Positions 6,010 to 6,841 of a stretch of DNA of 6,841 nt are shown here, piece after piece. Source of the stretch: Leptospira brenneri. Lineage in GTDB: Bacteria > Spirochaetota > Leptospiria > Leptospirales > Leptospiraceae. The notes below the pieces were generated by a model, which ran no database searches, had not been told where the DNA came from, and worked only from the letters and a program-made list of their open reading frames with translations. Position 1 is the first letter of the stretch, and each line of letters starts with the position of its first letter. The stretch spans positions 1 to 6,841 of the forward strand of contig NZ_NPDQ01000018.1 of the NCBI RefSeq assembly GCF_002812125.1, read 5' to 3'. The position numbers were made by a program, and so were the translations under genes.

Positions 6010-6044
6010 GTAATTCAACAAAATTATTCGAAAAGGAAATATAA

Positions 6045-6725
6045 ATGAGTAAAACACTTCCATTTTTTCTATTGGTCTCAAGTCTCTTTATTTTAAGTTG
6101 CAATGACAAAGAAACTCAAAAGGAAGTCAAAAAAGAAAGAATTACTTGGATAAAAAAATATATCAAGGAAACAGAATTACTAAACGACAAATCAAAAAAA
6201 CTAATTGATAAAGCTTCTTTTTATTATCAGAAGGAAATTTTAACTGGTGTTGCAGAACCAGAGGATGTTTATTCGAAAAATGACAAAGCTTTATTAATGG
6301 ACTTTCTTAGAAATACAATTAAAAGATTAAAAATTAAGAAATTCAATGAATCTATTGCTATTATAAATACTTATGATTTTGGTAATGCTGGAGAAATTTC
6401 TAAAGTTGATCATTTATGGATTAAAAAAAACGAAGAATGGGTTTTATTTGAACTAGAAGGTGATAGCCTTCCATACTCTGGACAAAAAATATATATTGAG
6501 GAATTGAAAAATAAGAAGGGAAAATTTTTAATTCTTCACGGTGGTTGTTGCGATACTGATTCTTTAGCTATTCTTGAAATATCCAAAAATCAAACTCTCG
6601 AACCTATTTATACAGGAACACAGTATGGAAGTAGCTATAAATTTATTAGAAAAAATGGTAAATTAGAAATTCTCGAAAAAGATATGGAAGATAATTTTTC
6701 AGAAATCTCTTTAGAACCACGTTGA
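6045..6725 (+). CDS. Hypothetical lipoprotein, 226 aa
   Basis: A clear lipoprotein signal (hydrophobic residues 5-17, then LSC with Cys19) shows export and lipid anchoring; the following NDKETQKEVKKE is a charged flexible tether. I do not recognise the mature domain. It has a Lys-rich helical N-terminal part (about 25-100), then a strand-rich part: SIAIINTYDFG, VDHLWIKKNEEWVLFELEGD, GKFLILHGGCCDTDSLAILEIS and SYKFIRKNGKLEILEKD. The vicinal cysteines in HGGCCDTD (168-169) are unusual and could bind metal or form a redox pair. Alternating strands with short charged turns could suggest a blade-like or lipocalin-like fold, but this is not established. AAGGA (6033-6037) lies 7 nt upstream of the ATG, nearly the same leader as the lipoprotein gene at 1776. 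Confidence 0.85.
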   Translation: MSKTLPFFLLVSSLFILSCNDKETQKEVKKERITWIKKYIKETELLNDKSKKLIDKASFYYQKEILTGVAEPEDVYSKNDKALLMDFLRNTIKRLKIKKFNESIAIINTYDFGNAGEISKVDHLWIKKNEEWVLFELEGDSLPYSGQKIYIEELKNKKGKFLILHGGCCDTDSLAILEISKNQTLEPIYTGTQYGSSYKFIRKNGKLEILEKDMEDNFSEISLEPR

Positions 6726-6730
6726 ACTAC

Positions 6731-6841
6731 GCATAACAGCGACTTAACGCTTCGTTTCGGGACTTACGCCCTCACTCGGTCTCCGACACATTCCTCTCTG
6801 GAACTCCTCTTGCCTACGCAAGCCTCGTTCCAGTCCCTAAC
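6731..6841 (+). repeat. attC site, left part (cut by window end)
   Basis: This has R'' GCATAAC (6731-6737), GACTTAACG, then the left arm and the TTGC-ctac-GCAA hairpin; the sequence stops in AGTCCCTAAC before L' and R'. It carries TTCCTC as in the copy at 5847, predicting GAGGAA in its unseen right arm. It also carries GTTTCGGG/CCCTCACTCGG as in the copy at 3517. Confidence 0.88.

Larger units (their letters stand above)
6004..6841 (+). mobile_element. Integron gene cassette 6, incomplete at right edge
   Basis: The cassette begins at the G6003^T6004 junction and runs past the end of the window. From G6003, 17 nt pair with 6721-6737 with one mismatch (position 11: A6013 against C6727). The gene's stop (6723-6725) lies within this arm. 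One sense gene is present with a good ribosome-binding site and a 41-bp leader. Confidence 0.85.

Overview
This window is a stretch of a chromosomal-type integron cassette array. Seven copies (five complete, one cut by each window edge) of a GC-rich repeat of about 163-165 bp separate AT-rich genes at one repeat per cassette. Each copy opens with an R''-like box (RYATAAC-type, e.g. GCATAAC) followed by GACTTAACG. It closes with CGTTAAGTC, an unpaired spacer (TAGTTC) and an R'-like box GTTATSY/GTTATAC. This is the architecture of attC recombination sites (R''-L''-long variable arm-L'-R', cleavage G^TT). No integron integrase or attI is present. By attC polarity they should lie to the left of the window if the array is complete; otherwise this is an integrase-less array.

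Organism: the AT-rich coding sequence, spirochaete-style lipoproteins and a FlgO-like lipoprotein suggest a spirochaete, most plausibly Leptospira or a relative. This is an inference from composition and protein style, not a proven assignment. The near-identical attC copies indicate a long-resident (sedentary) array, not a mobile resistance integron.

Layout, left to right: right half of an attC (1-77); cassette 1 (72-847), a 185-aa acidic soluble protein of unknown function; cassette 2 (848-1730), a VapB/VapC toxin-antitoxin operon with its own promoter/operator; cassette 3 (1731-2866), a lipoprotein joining a FlgO/CsgG-like half to a C-terminal half resembling the LecA (PA-IL) galactose-binding fold; cassette 4 (2867-3675), a small exported or membrane-anchored protein; cassette 5 (3676-6003), a complete type II restriction-modification system with a SinI-like endonuclease on + and a C5-cytosine methyltransferase with an N-terminal HTH on -, meeting tail to tail on a shared TTAA; cassette 6 (6004 to beyond the end), a second lipoprotein; then the left part of the last attC (6731-6841).

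How it fits together: two modules (VapBC and R-M) are of the addictive kind that stabilise cassette arrays and can act against phage. The other cargo is envelope lipoproteins and unknowns. Most cassettes have almost no 5' leader and no visible promoter; vapBC and the antisense methyltransferase are the ones that seem able to drive themselves.

The most unusual observation is in the cassette ends. In five of six cassettes the first 15-19 nt are complementary to the nucleotides just outside that same cassette's own R'' box, far beyond the 7-nt R box. In all six, position 11 is A at the start and C at the end, which is a mismatch on the top strand but a G.T wobble on the bottom strand, the strand integron integrases use.
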